Shown piece after piece: positions 1 to 6,702 of a stretch of 22,262 nucleotides of DNA. A program made the translations under genes and the position numbers. The DNA is from Collinsella sp. AF33-16 (lineage in GTDB: Bacteria > Actinomycetota > Coriobacteriia > Coriobacteriales > Coriobacteriaceae): contig NZ_QRQC01000023.1 of NCBI RefSeq assembly GCF_003475325.1, forward strand, positions 1 to 22,262. The letters are read 5' to 3'. The notes under the pieces are model-generated. The model searched no databases and had not been told where the DNA came from. It saw only the letters and a program-made list of their open reading frames with translations. Within the stretch, counting starts at the first letter, position 1. Every line of letters starts with the position of its first letter.

Positions 1-99
1 CTGAGTCCTGAGGCTGTTGCAATGAAAATGAGAATCAAGGGCTGTGACACGCGCCAGTTACCTTTAATGGATATGAGATGAATGAGGCAATTGTTTTGC

Positions 100-105
100 T
101 ATACT
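100..105 (+). promoter_or_regulatory. -10 element of the tRNA-Val promoter
   Basis: TATACT lies 10 bases before the first base of the mature tRNA, which suits a -10 box giving a very short 5' leader. No convincing -35 hexamer is visible 16-18 bases upstream, so only the -10 is called. Confidence 0.45.
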
Positions 106-115
106 CTCTCCGCAC

Positions 116-191
116 GGGCGATTGGCGCAACGGTTAGCGCAGGTGCTTTACACGCACAAGGCTGGGGGTTCGAATCCCTCATCGCCCACCA
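116..191 (+). tRNA. tRNA-Val (anticodon TAC)
   Basis: A complete cloverleaf can be folded by eye. The 7-bp acceptor stem GGGCGAT/ATCGCCC is perfect. The D arm is GCGC/GCGC. The anticodon loop TTTACAC reads TAC (valine, GUN codons). The T arm carries TTCGAAT, and discriminator A is followed by an encoded CCA. The top pair of the anticodon stem (G27/A43) is a mismatch; the other four pairs are canonical. It has its own -10 box upstream and an intrinsic terminator 9 bases downstream, so it is a single-gene transcription unit. Confidence 0.95.
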
Positions 192-200
192 CTGATTTGG

Positions 201-228
201 AAACGGCCCTCGAAAGGGGACCGTTTTT
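201..228 (+). terminator. Intrinsic terminator of tRNA-Val
   Basis: The hairpin has arms AAACGG and CCGTTT closing a CCC/GGG inner stem, and ends in a run of five T. It starts 9 bases after the tRNA CCA end. Confidence 0.85.
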
Positions 229-230
229 GC

Positions 231-270
231 TTGCGCCCGGTGCATGGGATTCGAACCCGCCAGCACGTCC
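231..270 (-). other. tRNA T-arm-like relic
   Basis: On the minus strand this stretch contains GCGGGTTCGAATCCCATGC, which looks like a tRNA T-stem and loop. No matching acceptor, anticodon or D arm can be folded around it, and no CCA follows at the right distance. It may be a leftover of a tRNA 3' end or attachment site, or chance resemblance. It lies between the tRNA-Val terminator and the MITE-like element. Confidence 0.25.
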
Positions 271-284
271 GCCACAAAGGCCGT

Positions 285-500
285 GGCCAAAAAATGGCAA
301 AAATGAGTACTGTTACTAATTTTGTAGCAGCGATTTTTGGGTTTCGCTGGGTAAATCTAGCCCTGAATCAGCGATTTGAAGCCTTTGCTAGCTGTTTCCC
401 CATTAACATAACTGAACATGTGTGGTCTAACTAATCCTAGATAGTCGGTTTCATATGAGATTCAGCTGGTGACAGTACTCACATTTGGCATTTTTTGTCC
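285..500. repeat. MITE-like element with about 32-bp terminal inverted repeats
   Basis: Bases 285-316 and the reverse complement of 469-500 agree at 27 of 32 positions, sharing a CAAAAAATG block and a TGAGTACTGT block. They enclose about 150 bases of AT-rich sequence, quite unlike the GC-rich neighbours, with no credible ORF. AAAGGC occurs at 276-281 and again at 501-506, which might be a target-site duplication, although the left copy is three bases away from the repeat end. The size (about 216 bp), inverted ends, lack of coding and base composition fit a non-autonomous miniature transposable element; the family is not recognised. Most of the gene-free stretch 192-617 is this element. Confidence 0.6.
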
Positions 501-532
501 AAAGGCTCTCCTGGCCATTGCAGATTTGTGGC

Positions 533-592
533 AAAACGGGTTCCGGACCGCTGAATCGTGCCGCATATGGCACGCCCGCAGTCCAGAACCCG
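533..592 (-). terminator. Nested-hairpin terminator of the arg operon
   Basis: CGGGTTCCGGAC (537-548) pairs with GTCCAGAACCCG (581-592) with one mismatch. A second 6-bp stem, CGTGCC/GGCACG, sits inside (557-574). Read on the minus strand, the structure is followed by TTTT (536-533). It starts 26 bases after the argD stop, so it is taken as the end of argCJBD. Confidence 0.7.
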
Positions 593-617
593 GTCCAAAT
601 TAAGTTATTGCGCCGTG

Positions 618-1901
618 TTAGCCCAAAACGCCCGCCAGGATCTCGATCAGGCCGTCCACGTCGACTTCCTCGCAGACAAGCGGCGGCAGGAAACGCAGCG
701 TGTGGGCACCAGTAGCGTTAATCACAGCGCCGGCGGCAAGCGCGCGGGCAACAATATCATGCGCATCGCCCGCAGCGTCATCCAAGTCGCAGCCGAGCAT
801 CAAGCCGCGACCGCGCACCTCGGTAACGTGCGGAAGCTTGGCCAGCGCCTGCTCCATATAGGCGCCCACCTTGGCGGCATGCTCAGCATAGCCGCCGCGC
901 ACGAGCGCGGAGAGCGTCGCGGCGCACGCCGCGACGGCCAAGCAGCTACCGCCAAAGGTCGAGCCGTGGTCGCCCGGCTTAAACACGTCGGCGATTTCCT
1001 TCTTTGCCACCACGGCACCCATGGGCACGCCATCGGCAATGCCCTTGGCAAGGCTCATAATGTCGGGTTCCACGCCATAGGTCTGGAATGCAAACGGCTT
1101 GCCGGAGCGGAAGATGCCACACTGGACTTCGTCGGCGATAAGAACGGCGCCTGCCTCGTGTGCCAAGTCACGCGCCGCCGCCATAAACTCCTCGGTCATG
1201 GGGTGCACACCGCTCTCGCCCTGAATCGGCTCGAGCATGACAGCGCAGACCTCGCTTCCCAGCTGCTTAAAGATCGCACGCAGTTCATCGATATCGTTGG
1301 GCGTGCAGGCCACAAAGCCACCCGGCAGCGGGCGGAAACTATCCTGCAGCCAATCCTGCATGGTGGCGGCAATGGTCTCGAGCGTACGGCCGTGGAAGCC
1401 GCCGCGCATGCACACGATAGTGTTGCCGCCGTTACCGGCACGCTTGGCGTACAGGCGCGCGAGCTTCATCGAGCCCTCGTTGGCCTCGGCGCCGGAGTTG
1501 GCAAAGAAGGTCTCCCAAACCTGCTCATCCGCAGCCGGGGCACCAAGAGCAGCTGCCGTGGTCTCATCGCCGGCGGCAATGGCATCGGCAAGCACGCGTG
1601 CACCATCTAAGTCGTCGTTGGCAAGCTTGGACAGCAGCGCCGCGACCTGTCCACGCTGCTCGATGTAGAAGTAATTGGAGACATGCATGAGCTTTTTGGT
1701 CTGTGCCTCGAGCGCCGAGAGCACAGCCGGGTCGCCATGACCTAGGCTGCACACGCCGATGCCGGCAAGAAAGTCGAGGTACTCACGACCATCGTCGCCG
1801 GTGAGCTTCATGCCGTGACCCTCGACAAACTCGACCGGAGAGCGGCCAAAGGTATGCATAACGTAATGGGATTCAAGCGATTGCTGAGCTACAAGTGACA
1901 T
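618..1901 (-). CDS. argD: Acetylornithine aminotransferase
   Basis: This 427-residue PLP enzyme is a class III aminotransferase. It converts N-acetylglutamate semialdehyde to N2-acetylornithine with glutamate as amino donor, in the cytoplasm. Visible landmarks are NSGAEANE (135-142), GFHGRT (168-173) with the ring-stacking Phe169, the D257-E258 pair in ADEVQCG, the PLP lysine K286 in SLAKGIADG, and GSTFGG near 313. Residues about 94-127 form an Ala/Asp-rich insertion, just before the NSGAEANE motif, that common ArgD proteins of about 400 residues lack; this explains the extra length. It is the last gene of argCJBD, 69 bases after argB. Related class III aminotransferases are possible by sequence alone, but the operon settles the role. 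Confidence 0.95.
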   Translation of the reverse strand: MSLVAQQSLESHYVMHTFGRSPVEFVEGHGMKLTGDDGREYLDFLAGIGVCSLGHGDPAVLSALEAQTKKLMHVSNYFYIEQRGQVAALLSKLANDDLDGARVLADAIAAGDETTAAALGAPAADEQVWETFFANSGAEANEGSMKLARLYAKRAGNGGNTIVCMRGGFHGRTLETIAATMQDWLQDSFRPLPGGFVACTPNDIDELRAIFKQLGSEVCAVMLEPIQGESGVHPMTEEFMAAARDLAHEAGAVLIADEVQCGIFRSGKPFAFQTYGVEPDIMSLAKGIADGVPMGAVVAKKEIADVFKPGDHGSTFGGSCLAVAACAATLSALVRGGYAEHAAKVGAYMEQALAKLPHVTEVRGRGLMLGCDLDDAAGDAHDIVARALAAGAVINATGAHTLRFLPPLVCEEVDVDGLIEILAGVLG

Positions 1902-1970
1902 GGGATGCCTTTCGTTGGGCGCCAGACGGCGCAGGCCTATGGGTGCAGGAATGGGGCGGCTGCGAGTCAG

Positions 1971-2951
1971 TTAGACCGTCTGAAGCTTCTCGACCTCGTC
2001 GAGGTTCTCGGTCAGACGCGCAGCAAACGTCGAAAGCGGATGCGGATGCGTATCGAACTCGTAAGCCGTCTCGGTGGAATGGATCACGGTACCGACGCCG
2101 GCATCGGTCAGCAGCTCCAGCAGCAGCGAATGCGGCGTGGTGCCGTTGATGATGTGGGCACGAAATACACCGCCGGCAAGCGCATCGACGGCCGCGCGCA
2201 GCTTGGGAATCATGCCCTTATCGACCTCGCCGCCGTAGAGCATCTCATTGACCTCGTCGAGCGTCAGGTTGGAGATAAGCGAATCCTTGTCGCTAAAGTC
2301 CTTATACAGGCCATCGACGTCGGTAAGGAAGATCACCTTATGCGCATGGAGCGCCGCCGCAACAGCACCGGCGGCGGTGTCGGCGTTGATGTTAAAGAAG
2401 CCGCCGTCCTCCCCCGCCGCAACGGTAGCGATGACGGGAATGTACTCGCTATCGAGCAAGCGCTCGATATAGTCGGTGTTGACGTGCGCGACCTTGCCCA
2501 CGCGACCGAGCTCGGGGTCGAGCGGCTCGGCGATGAGCGTGCCGGCATCGCTGCCCGACACGCCCACGGCCAGGTTGCCGTGCCGGTTGATGGCAGCGAC
2601 CAGCTCCTGGTTGACCTTGCCGCCCAGCACCTCGCGCACGATATCCATGGTCGCCGGCGTGGTCACACGCTGGCCGTTCTTAAACTCGACAGGGATGTCA
2701 TAGTGGCTCAACGCCTCATTGATGGCCTTGCCGCCGCCATGCACGATAACGGGGCGCATGCCGATGATCTTAAGCAGGACGATGTCACTCATCACGTCGC
2801 GGCGCAGCTGCTCGTCGACCATGGCGGCTCCGCCATACTTGATAACGACCGTCTTGCCGGTCAGGTTTTTAATCCACGGCAGCGCCTCAAACAGCAGCTG
2901 CGCGGTTGCCTCGTTGGATTCACTCGAGCGACAATCGCGTGCGAATTTCAT
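1971..2951 (-). CDS. argB: Acetylglutamate kinase
   Basis: This 326-residue amino-acid kinase phosphorylates N-acetylglutamate, the second step to ornithine. Motifs seen are K38 in VIKYGG, HGGGKAIN (71-78), KNGQRVT (91-97), NINADTAA (187-194), LTDVDG (209-214) and the lysine of GMIPK (250). An N-terminal helix-like segment before VIKYGG resembles that of arginine-inhibited kinases, so feedback inhibition is likely (inference). About 35 residues follow the usual C-terminus (from about 292), including a His/Pro stretch, with no recognised domain. The ATG at 2949-2951 is preceded by GAGG at good spacing. An in-frame TTG at 3000-3002 is possible but lacks a clear ribosome site and would add 17 residues unlike the family. 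Confidence 0.95.
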   Translation of the reverse strand: MKFARDCRSSESNEATAQLLFEALPWIKNLTGKTVVIKYGGAAMVDEQLRRDVMSDIVLLKIIGMRPVIVHGGGKAINEALSHYDIPVEFKNGQRVTTPATMDIVREVLGGKVNQELVAAINRHGNLAVGVSGSDAGTLIAEPLDPELGRVGKVAHVNTDYIERLLDSEYIPVIATVAAGEDGGFFNINADTAAGAVAAALHAHKVIFLTDVDGLYKDFSDKDSLISNLTLDEVNEMLYGGEVDKGMIPKLRAAVDALAGGVFRAHIINGTTPHSLLLELLTDAGVGTVIHSTETAYEFDTHPHPLSTFAARLTENLDEVEKLQTV

Positions 2952-3032
2952 AGTCTGCCTCGTCTTTCGTATCGTTATCGCGCCGTGCTCCGCCGTCCGC
3001 AATCGCGACGAGATGCACAGCGCGCCTGGAGT

Positions 3033-4301
3033 TTAGGAACGGTAGTCGCCGTTGATCGAGATGTACTCGTGCGTGAGGTCGCAGGTCCAGACGGTCGTTG
3101 CCGCATCGCCTGCGCCGAGGTCGGCCGAGATCACAATCTCGGGCACCTCAAAACGCCGCAGGGCCTCGTCCTCATCGAAGGGAACAGTCAGACCGTCGCG
3201 ACAGACAGGCATGCCCATCATGTCGATGGAAACGTCTTCCTGATTAAATTTCACGCCGCACTTACCGAGCGCCATGGCAACGCGGCCCCAATTGCAGTCA
3301 TGGCCGGCGATGCAGGTCTTAACGAGCGGCGAGTTGGCAACGGCGCGGGCGGCGATATCGGCCTCCTCGTCGTTCACGGCGCCGGTAACGTTGACCGTAA
3401 CAAGCTTGGATGCGCCCTCACCATCGGCGGCGATATTGCGCGCCAGGCTCTCGCACACCTCGTGCACGGCAAATGTCAACTCGTCAAAGGCATCGGAGCC
3501 CTCGACGATAGGCTCGGCATCTGCGGCAGCGGCACCGGAGGCAAGCATGGTGCAGGTGTCGTTGGTCGAGGTGTCGGAATCGACCGTTACCTTGTTAAAG
3601 GTCTGCTTGACGGTCGAGAGCAGCAGGGCATGAAGTGCCGCAGGCTCGACGGGGGCATCGGTAGTGATAACTGCGATCATGGTGGCCATGTTGGGCATGA
3701 TCATGCCCGAGCCCTTGCACATTCCGCCTACCGTATAGACATTGCCCGCATGACCCGCAGCCTCACTGACGTAGGACACGGCGTACTCCTTGGAGTGCGT
3801 GTCGGTCGTCATGATGGCGCGAGCGGCATCGGCGCCACCGTGGGCGGAGAGCGCCTCGTAGGCAGCAGGAATGGCGGTCTCAAACGTGTCGATCGGCAGA
3901 ATCTGGCCAATTACACCCGTGGAGGCAACCAGAATCTGCTGAGGCTCGCAGCCGATGACCTGCGATGCGATGCTGCACGTCTCGCGCGCGCATGCAAGGC
4001 CGGTCTCACCCGTGGCGGCGTTGGCATTGCCAGAGTTGACCGAAATGCCGGCGATGATACCGTACCCCTTGTCGGTACCGCCCAGGTTGGCACGGCTCAC
4101 CTGCACGGGCGCCGCGCAAAAGCGATTGGTGGTAAACACGCCAGCACCGGGACAGGGTTTATCGGGCACGACGAGCGCGTAATCCAGACGCTCGGGGTTC
4201 TTGCGGAACCCAGCGTGGATGCCTGCAGCCTTAAAACCAGCCGCAGCCGTAACGCCACCCTCGACGGCGCGAATCTTGATATCAAACAGCTCGGTATTCA
4301 T
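3033..4301 (-). CDS. argJ: Glutamate N-acetyltransferase / amino-acid acetyltransferase
   Basis: This 422-residue ornithine acetyltransferase moves the acetyl group from N-acetylornithine back to glutamate, releasing ornithine. Bifunctional members also use acetyl-CoA for the first step. The proenzyme cuts itself into alpha and beta chains before the nucleophile Thr207 in MPNMATMIAVITT, which is present. The NSGNANA segment (89-95) and STGVIGQ (127-133) are also intact. The gene lies 134 bases after argC and 81 before argB. AAGGAG stands 12 or so bases before the ATG, slightly long spacing but no better start is seen. No argA or argE is visible here, as expected for the cyclic route. The sequence cannot show whether it is mono- or bifunctional. 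Confidence 0.95.
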   Translation of the reverse strand: MNTELFDIKIRAVEGGVTAAAGFKAAGIHAGFRKNPERLDYALVVPDKPCPGAGVFTTNRFCAAPVQVSRANLGGTDKGYGIIAGISVNSGNANAATGETGLACARETCSIASQVIGCEPQQILVASTGVIGQILPIDTFETAIPAAYEALSAHGGADAARAIMTTDTHSKEYAVSYVSEAAGHAGNVYTVGGMCKGSGMIMPNMATMIAVITTDAPVEPAALHALLLSTVKQTFNKVTVDSDTSTNDTCTMLASGAAAADAEPIVEGSDAFDELTFAVHEVCESLARNIAADGEGASKLVTVNVTGAVNDEEADIAARAVANSPLVKTCIAGHDCNWGRVAMALGKCGVKFNQEDVSIDMMGMPVCRDGLTVPFDEDEALRRFEVPEIVISADLGAGDAATTVWTCDLTHEYISINGDYRS

Positions 4302-4383
4302 CGTCTTTATGACTCCTTATGTCAAACAAAAAACGGACATCGGTTGGTGCGCCATGCCAGTCGTGATCATGAAACCAGCTTAA

Positions 4384-4399
4384 GAGTGGCGCCCCACTC
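4384..4399. other. Small hairpin between argC and argJ
   Basis: GAGTGG and CCACTC pair around a 4-base loop inside the 134-base gap between argC and argJ. There is no T-run on the minus strand, so it may affect mRNA stability or act as a weak attenuator. It could also have no function. Confidence 0.3.
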
Positions 4400-4435
4400 G
4401 ATGCCCGACTACCAAATCGTTAACAATCGAATGTG

Positions 4436-5506
4436 CTACACCGGGCACGCCACTGTGGGCAAGCCTCGTCGCTCGTCAAAGCCAAAGACGATATTGGCGC
4501 ACTGGACCGCTTGGCCCGCAGCGCCCTTGCACAGATTGTCGATGGCGCCCGTCGCCACCAGCACGCCCGCGCGCTTGTTGAGCGCGAGGCCAATCTGGGC
4601 AGCGTTGGTGCCGACGACCGAAGCCGTCTTGGGCTGCTGGCCGGCATCGAGCACGCGCACAAAGGTGCGACCGGCGTAGAACTGCTTGTAATGGTCGACG
4701 ACATCCTCAAGAGCCAGCGTGTCGAGAGCCTGCGGCGCGAGCGGCAGCGTCACCGTGGAGAGCAGACCGCGCTTGAGCGGTGCCAGGTGCGGGGTAAAGA
4801 CGACGCGATCGGTCAGGCCAAGGATTTGCTCAATCTCGGGCGTGTGGCGATGCTTGCCCACGCCGTAGGCCTCCAAGTTCTCGTCGGCGCTGCAAAAATG
4901 GGTGCGGGCGTTGCAGGACTTACCGGCGCCCGTCACGCCGCTAATGGCATCGACAATCACGGGGCCGTTCTCGGCCACCCAGCCCGCGCGCACGGCGGGC
5001 GCGGCGGCAAGGCTCGTTGCGGTGGGATAGCAACCGGCGCAGGCGACCAGCACGGGCTTGCCGTCGGCATGGTCGGATGCGGCGGTCTCCAAGTCCTGGC
5101 AGAACAGCTCGGGCAGACCGAAGGCACGGGTCTTGAGCAGCTCGGGGCTCGTATGCTCGGCGGCATACCAAGCCTCAAAAACGGACGCGTCGTTCAGACG
5201 GTAGTCGGCCGAAAGATCAAAGCAGGAGACGCCCGATGCAAGCAGCGCGGGCACCTGTGCCATGGCAGCCGTGTGCGGCACGGCCAAAAAGACCGCGTCG
5301 CAGTTCTTGAGCTCAGGGGCATCATGCGTCGTAAAGACAAGATCGCTTACGCCGGTGAAGCTCGGGTACACCGCAGACAACGGCTGGCCGGCATCGGCGT
5401 TGGACGTAATGGCAGCAAGTTCAAACTCGGGATGACCGAGGACGAGGCGAATGAGCTCGGCTCCGGCATATCCAGCCGCGCCGACGATTCCAACCTTCAA
5501 AGACAT
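4436..5506 (-). CDS. argC: N-acetyl-gamma-glutamyl-phosphate reductase
   Basis: This 356-residue enzyme uses NADPH to reduce N-acetylglutamyl phosphate to the semialdehyde, the step between ArgB and ArgD. The N-terminal nucleotide-binding loop GIVGAAGYAGAEL (6-18) is clear. The catalytic cysteine is C159 in ACAGCYPTATSL, and GKHRHTPEI supplies the conserved histidine region. Length and start fit the type 1 family. The ATG is preceded by AAGGAG with about 6-base spacing. It is the first gene of argCJBD, and its leader holds a candidate ArgR operator and a hairpin. Confidence 0.95.
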   Translation of the reverse strand: MSLKVGIVGAAGYAGAELIRLVLGHPEFELAAITSNADAGQPLSAVYPSFTGVSDLVFTTHDAPELKNCDAVFLAVPHTAAMAQVPALLASGVSCFDLSADYRLNDASVFEAWYAAEHTSPELLKTRAFGLPELFCQDLETAASDHADGKPVLVACAGCYPTATSLAAAPAVRAGWVAENGPVIVDAISGVTGAGKSCNARTHFCSADENLEAYGVGKHRHTPEIEQILGLTDRVVFTPHLAPLKRGLLSTVTLPLAPQALDTLALEDVVDHYKQFYAGRTFVRVLDAGQQPKTASVVGTNAAQIGLALNKRAGVLVATGAIDNLCKGAAGQAVQCANIVFGFDERRGLPTVACPV

Positions 5507-5520
5507 ATCAGACTCCTTGT

Positions 5521-5552
5521 CTGCGATTTATGCACCGATGCGCATTTCGCAG
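5521..5552 (-). promoter_or_regulatory. Leader hairpin just upstream of the argC ribosome site
   Basis: CTGCGA (5521-5526) and ATGC (5530-5533) pair with TCGCAG (5547-5552) and GCAT (5542-5545), leaving a small asymmetric bulge. The structure ends about three bases before the AAGGAG of argC, so it could influence translation. Its function is unknown. Confidence 0.35.
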
Positions 5553-5591
5553 CAGTCGTTATGAAGTGAGTTGAAACTTTAGCACCAAAAG

Positions 5592-5628
5592 ATGCATGAA
5601 TACGTAAATGGCTTGCATATTCATGCAT
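5592..5628 (-). promoter_or_regulatory. Candidate ArgR operator (paired ARG-box-like sites)
   Basis: ATGCATGAATA (5592-5602) and TATTCATGCAT (5618-5628) form a perfect 11-bp inverted repeat. Each arm contains CATGAATA, the left half of the known ARG box bound by ArgR/AhrC. The site is about 86-122 bases upstream of the argC start, where the promoter should be. That ArgR represses argCJBD with arginine as co-repressor is inference from the site and the genes. No argR is in the window. Confidence 0.65.
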
Positions 5629-5672
5629 TGAAACATTCCCGACACATTCGCTTGAAGGAATTGACAAATGGA

Positions 5673-5726
5673 GCGGGCCCCGTATTGACCGGCGCTCCTA
5701 ACGGCGCCGGGCAATACGGGGCCCGC
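5673..5726. terminator. Long nested hairpin between the riboflavin and arginine operons
   Basis: A 15-bp perfect outer stem (5673-5687 with 5712-5726, starting GCGGGCCCCG) encloses a 7-bp perfect inner stem (CCGGCGC/GCGCCGG) with an 8-base loop. It starts 38 bases after the stop of the last flavin-operon gene and stands before the argC promoter. Neither strand has a proper T-run after it, so it is either a T-poor terminator or a transcript-end stabiliser. Confidence 0.55.
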
Positions 5727-5763
5727 CCATGCGAAAACCAAGTTGTTAGGATGAGCCAGCTGG

Positions 5764-6174
5764 CTAGAGCTCGACCGGCACCCATTCGTCGTGATTGCAG
5801 ATAAAAGCCTCGGGATCCTCGACGCTAAAGAAGACGAGCGTGGGGTCGTTAGGCCCCTCATAGTGCTCGCCCAGGTGCTCTAGATGCTTCCACCCGGCTT
5901 CGCGCATTTCGCCTAAAGCCCGGTCATCCAAGCCGGCACGCCCGCGCAAGATGAGCCAGCCATGGCCCGGCCACCAACTCGTGGCCTCAAAGCGCTGGTT
6001 TTGCAGCAGCTCTTGCCACACATCTTTGGTGCGCGCTGTTACAAACCACAGCTTGCCATTCTGGATCTGCGCAAACGAAAACGGACGCACATGAGGCTGT
6101 CCGTCAACGCTCGTCGCCAAATACCATGCCGGCACCGACGTCAGATACTCCAACACCGTATTCAATCCGTCCAT
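5764..6174 (-). CDS. Pyridoxamine 5'-phosphate oxidase-like (FMN split-barrel) protein
   Basis: This 136-residue protein has the compact split-barrel pattern of the PNPOx-like FMN-binding superfamily: PAWYLATSVDGQPHVRPFSF near the N-terminus, then GKLWFVTARTKDVWQEL and a WLILRG strand. Such proteins usually bind FMN, sometimes F420 or haem, and reduce varied substrates. The substrate here cannot be told. The core of a true PdxH is not present. It is a diverged paralogue of its upstream neighbour, sharing PAWYLAT, VRPFSFA and GKLWF, and lies 51 bases after it with its own AGGAGG site. It is probably the last gene of the riboflavin operon. Confidence 0.8.
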   Translation of the reverse strand: MDGLNTVLEYLTSVPAWYLATSVDGQPHVRPFSFAQIQNGKLWFVTARTKDVWQELLQNQRFEATSWWPGHGWLILRGRAGLDDRALGEMREAGWKHLEHLGEHYEGPNDPTLVFFSVEDPEAFICNHDEWVPVEL

Positions 6175-6225
6175 GTGTCCTCCTGGCGCTAGCTAATTCG
6201 GAACGGGTAGTTAATTTGAGACGCG

Positions 6226-6672
6226 CTAGAGCTCCAGGCGCTCCTCGCTGCCGTCGATATCACAGAAGCGCGCGGCAATGTTGCGGACCGAAAAGAAAGC
6301 AAGGCGGCCGTCGTTGGCACTCTCGTGTTCCTCGCCAATGCCCACCATGTGCTTAAAACCCGCTTGACGCACCTTGTCGCTCGCAACTGCGTCGTCCTCA
6401 AGTGCGGCTTCGCCGGTCAATACGATCCAACATTCCCCCGGCTTCCAGCCCGAGAGCTCAAACTTGGGATTCGCACTCAGCTCCGCCCACACGTCCTTGT
6501 CGCGCGACGTGCAAAACCACAACTTACCGTCATCGACCATGGCAAAAGAAAACGGCCTCACACGAGGCTGATGCCCGTCGGCCACATCGGTCGTGGCCAG
6601 ATACCACGCCGGAATGCGCCTGAGATATGAACAGGCGCGCTCAAGCTGAGCCGTGCGATCGTTGTCGGTCAT
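6226..6672 (-). CDS. Pyridoxamine 5'-phosphate oxidase-like (FMN split-barrel) protein, paralogue
   Basis: This 148-residue protein is of the same small split-barrel family as the gene downstream: IPAWYLATTDVADGH, PRVRPFSFAMVDDGKLWFCT, KDVWAEL and CWIVLTGEAAL can be lined up with it. It likely binds FMN. It starts 30 bases after the ecfT stop with AAGGGG before the ATG, so it reads as part of the FMN-riboswitch operon. Using the flavin whose precursor that operon imports would be a simple link, but this is inference. No catalytic residue identifies a substrate. Confidence 0.8.
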   Translation of the reverse strand: MTDNDRTAQLERACSYLRRIPAWYLATTDVADGHQPRVRPFSFAMVDDGKLWFCTSRDKDVWAELSANPKFELSGWKPGECWIVLTGEAALEDDAVASDKVRQAGFKHMVGIGEEHESANDGRLAFFSVRNIAARFCDIDGSEERLEL

Positions 6673-6702
6673 AGGGACCCCTTTCTTGCGCTCGAATCGC
6701 GC

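Noticed and set aside
99..434. Short ORFs across the tRNA and the MITE-like element
   Set aside because: They translate tRNA and repeat sequence, with no coding signal.
558..1610. A 350-codon plus-strand ORF over argD
   Set aside because: It is antisense to argD and starts inside the terminator hairpin.
1905..4679. A 924-codon plus-strand ORF antisense to argB and argJ
   Set aside because: It lies over two well-supported conserved genes. Long antisense ORFs are expected in GC-rich DNA, and the protein has no recognisable motif.
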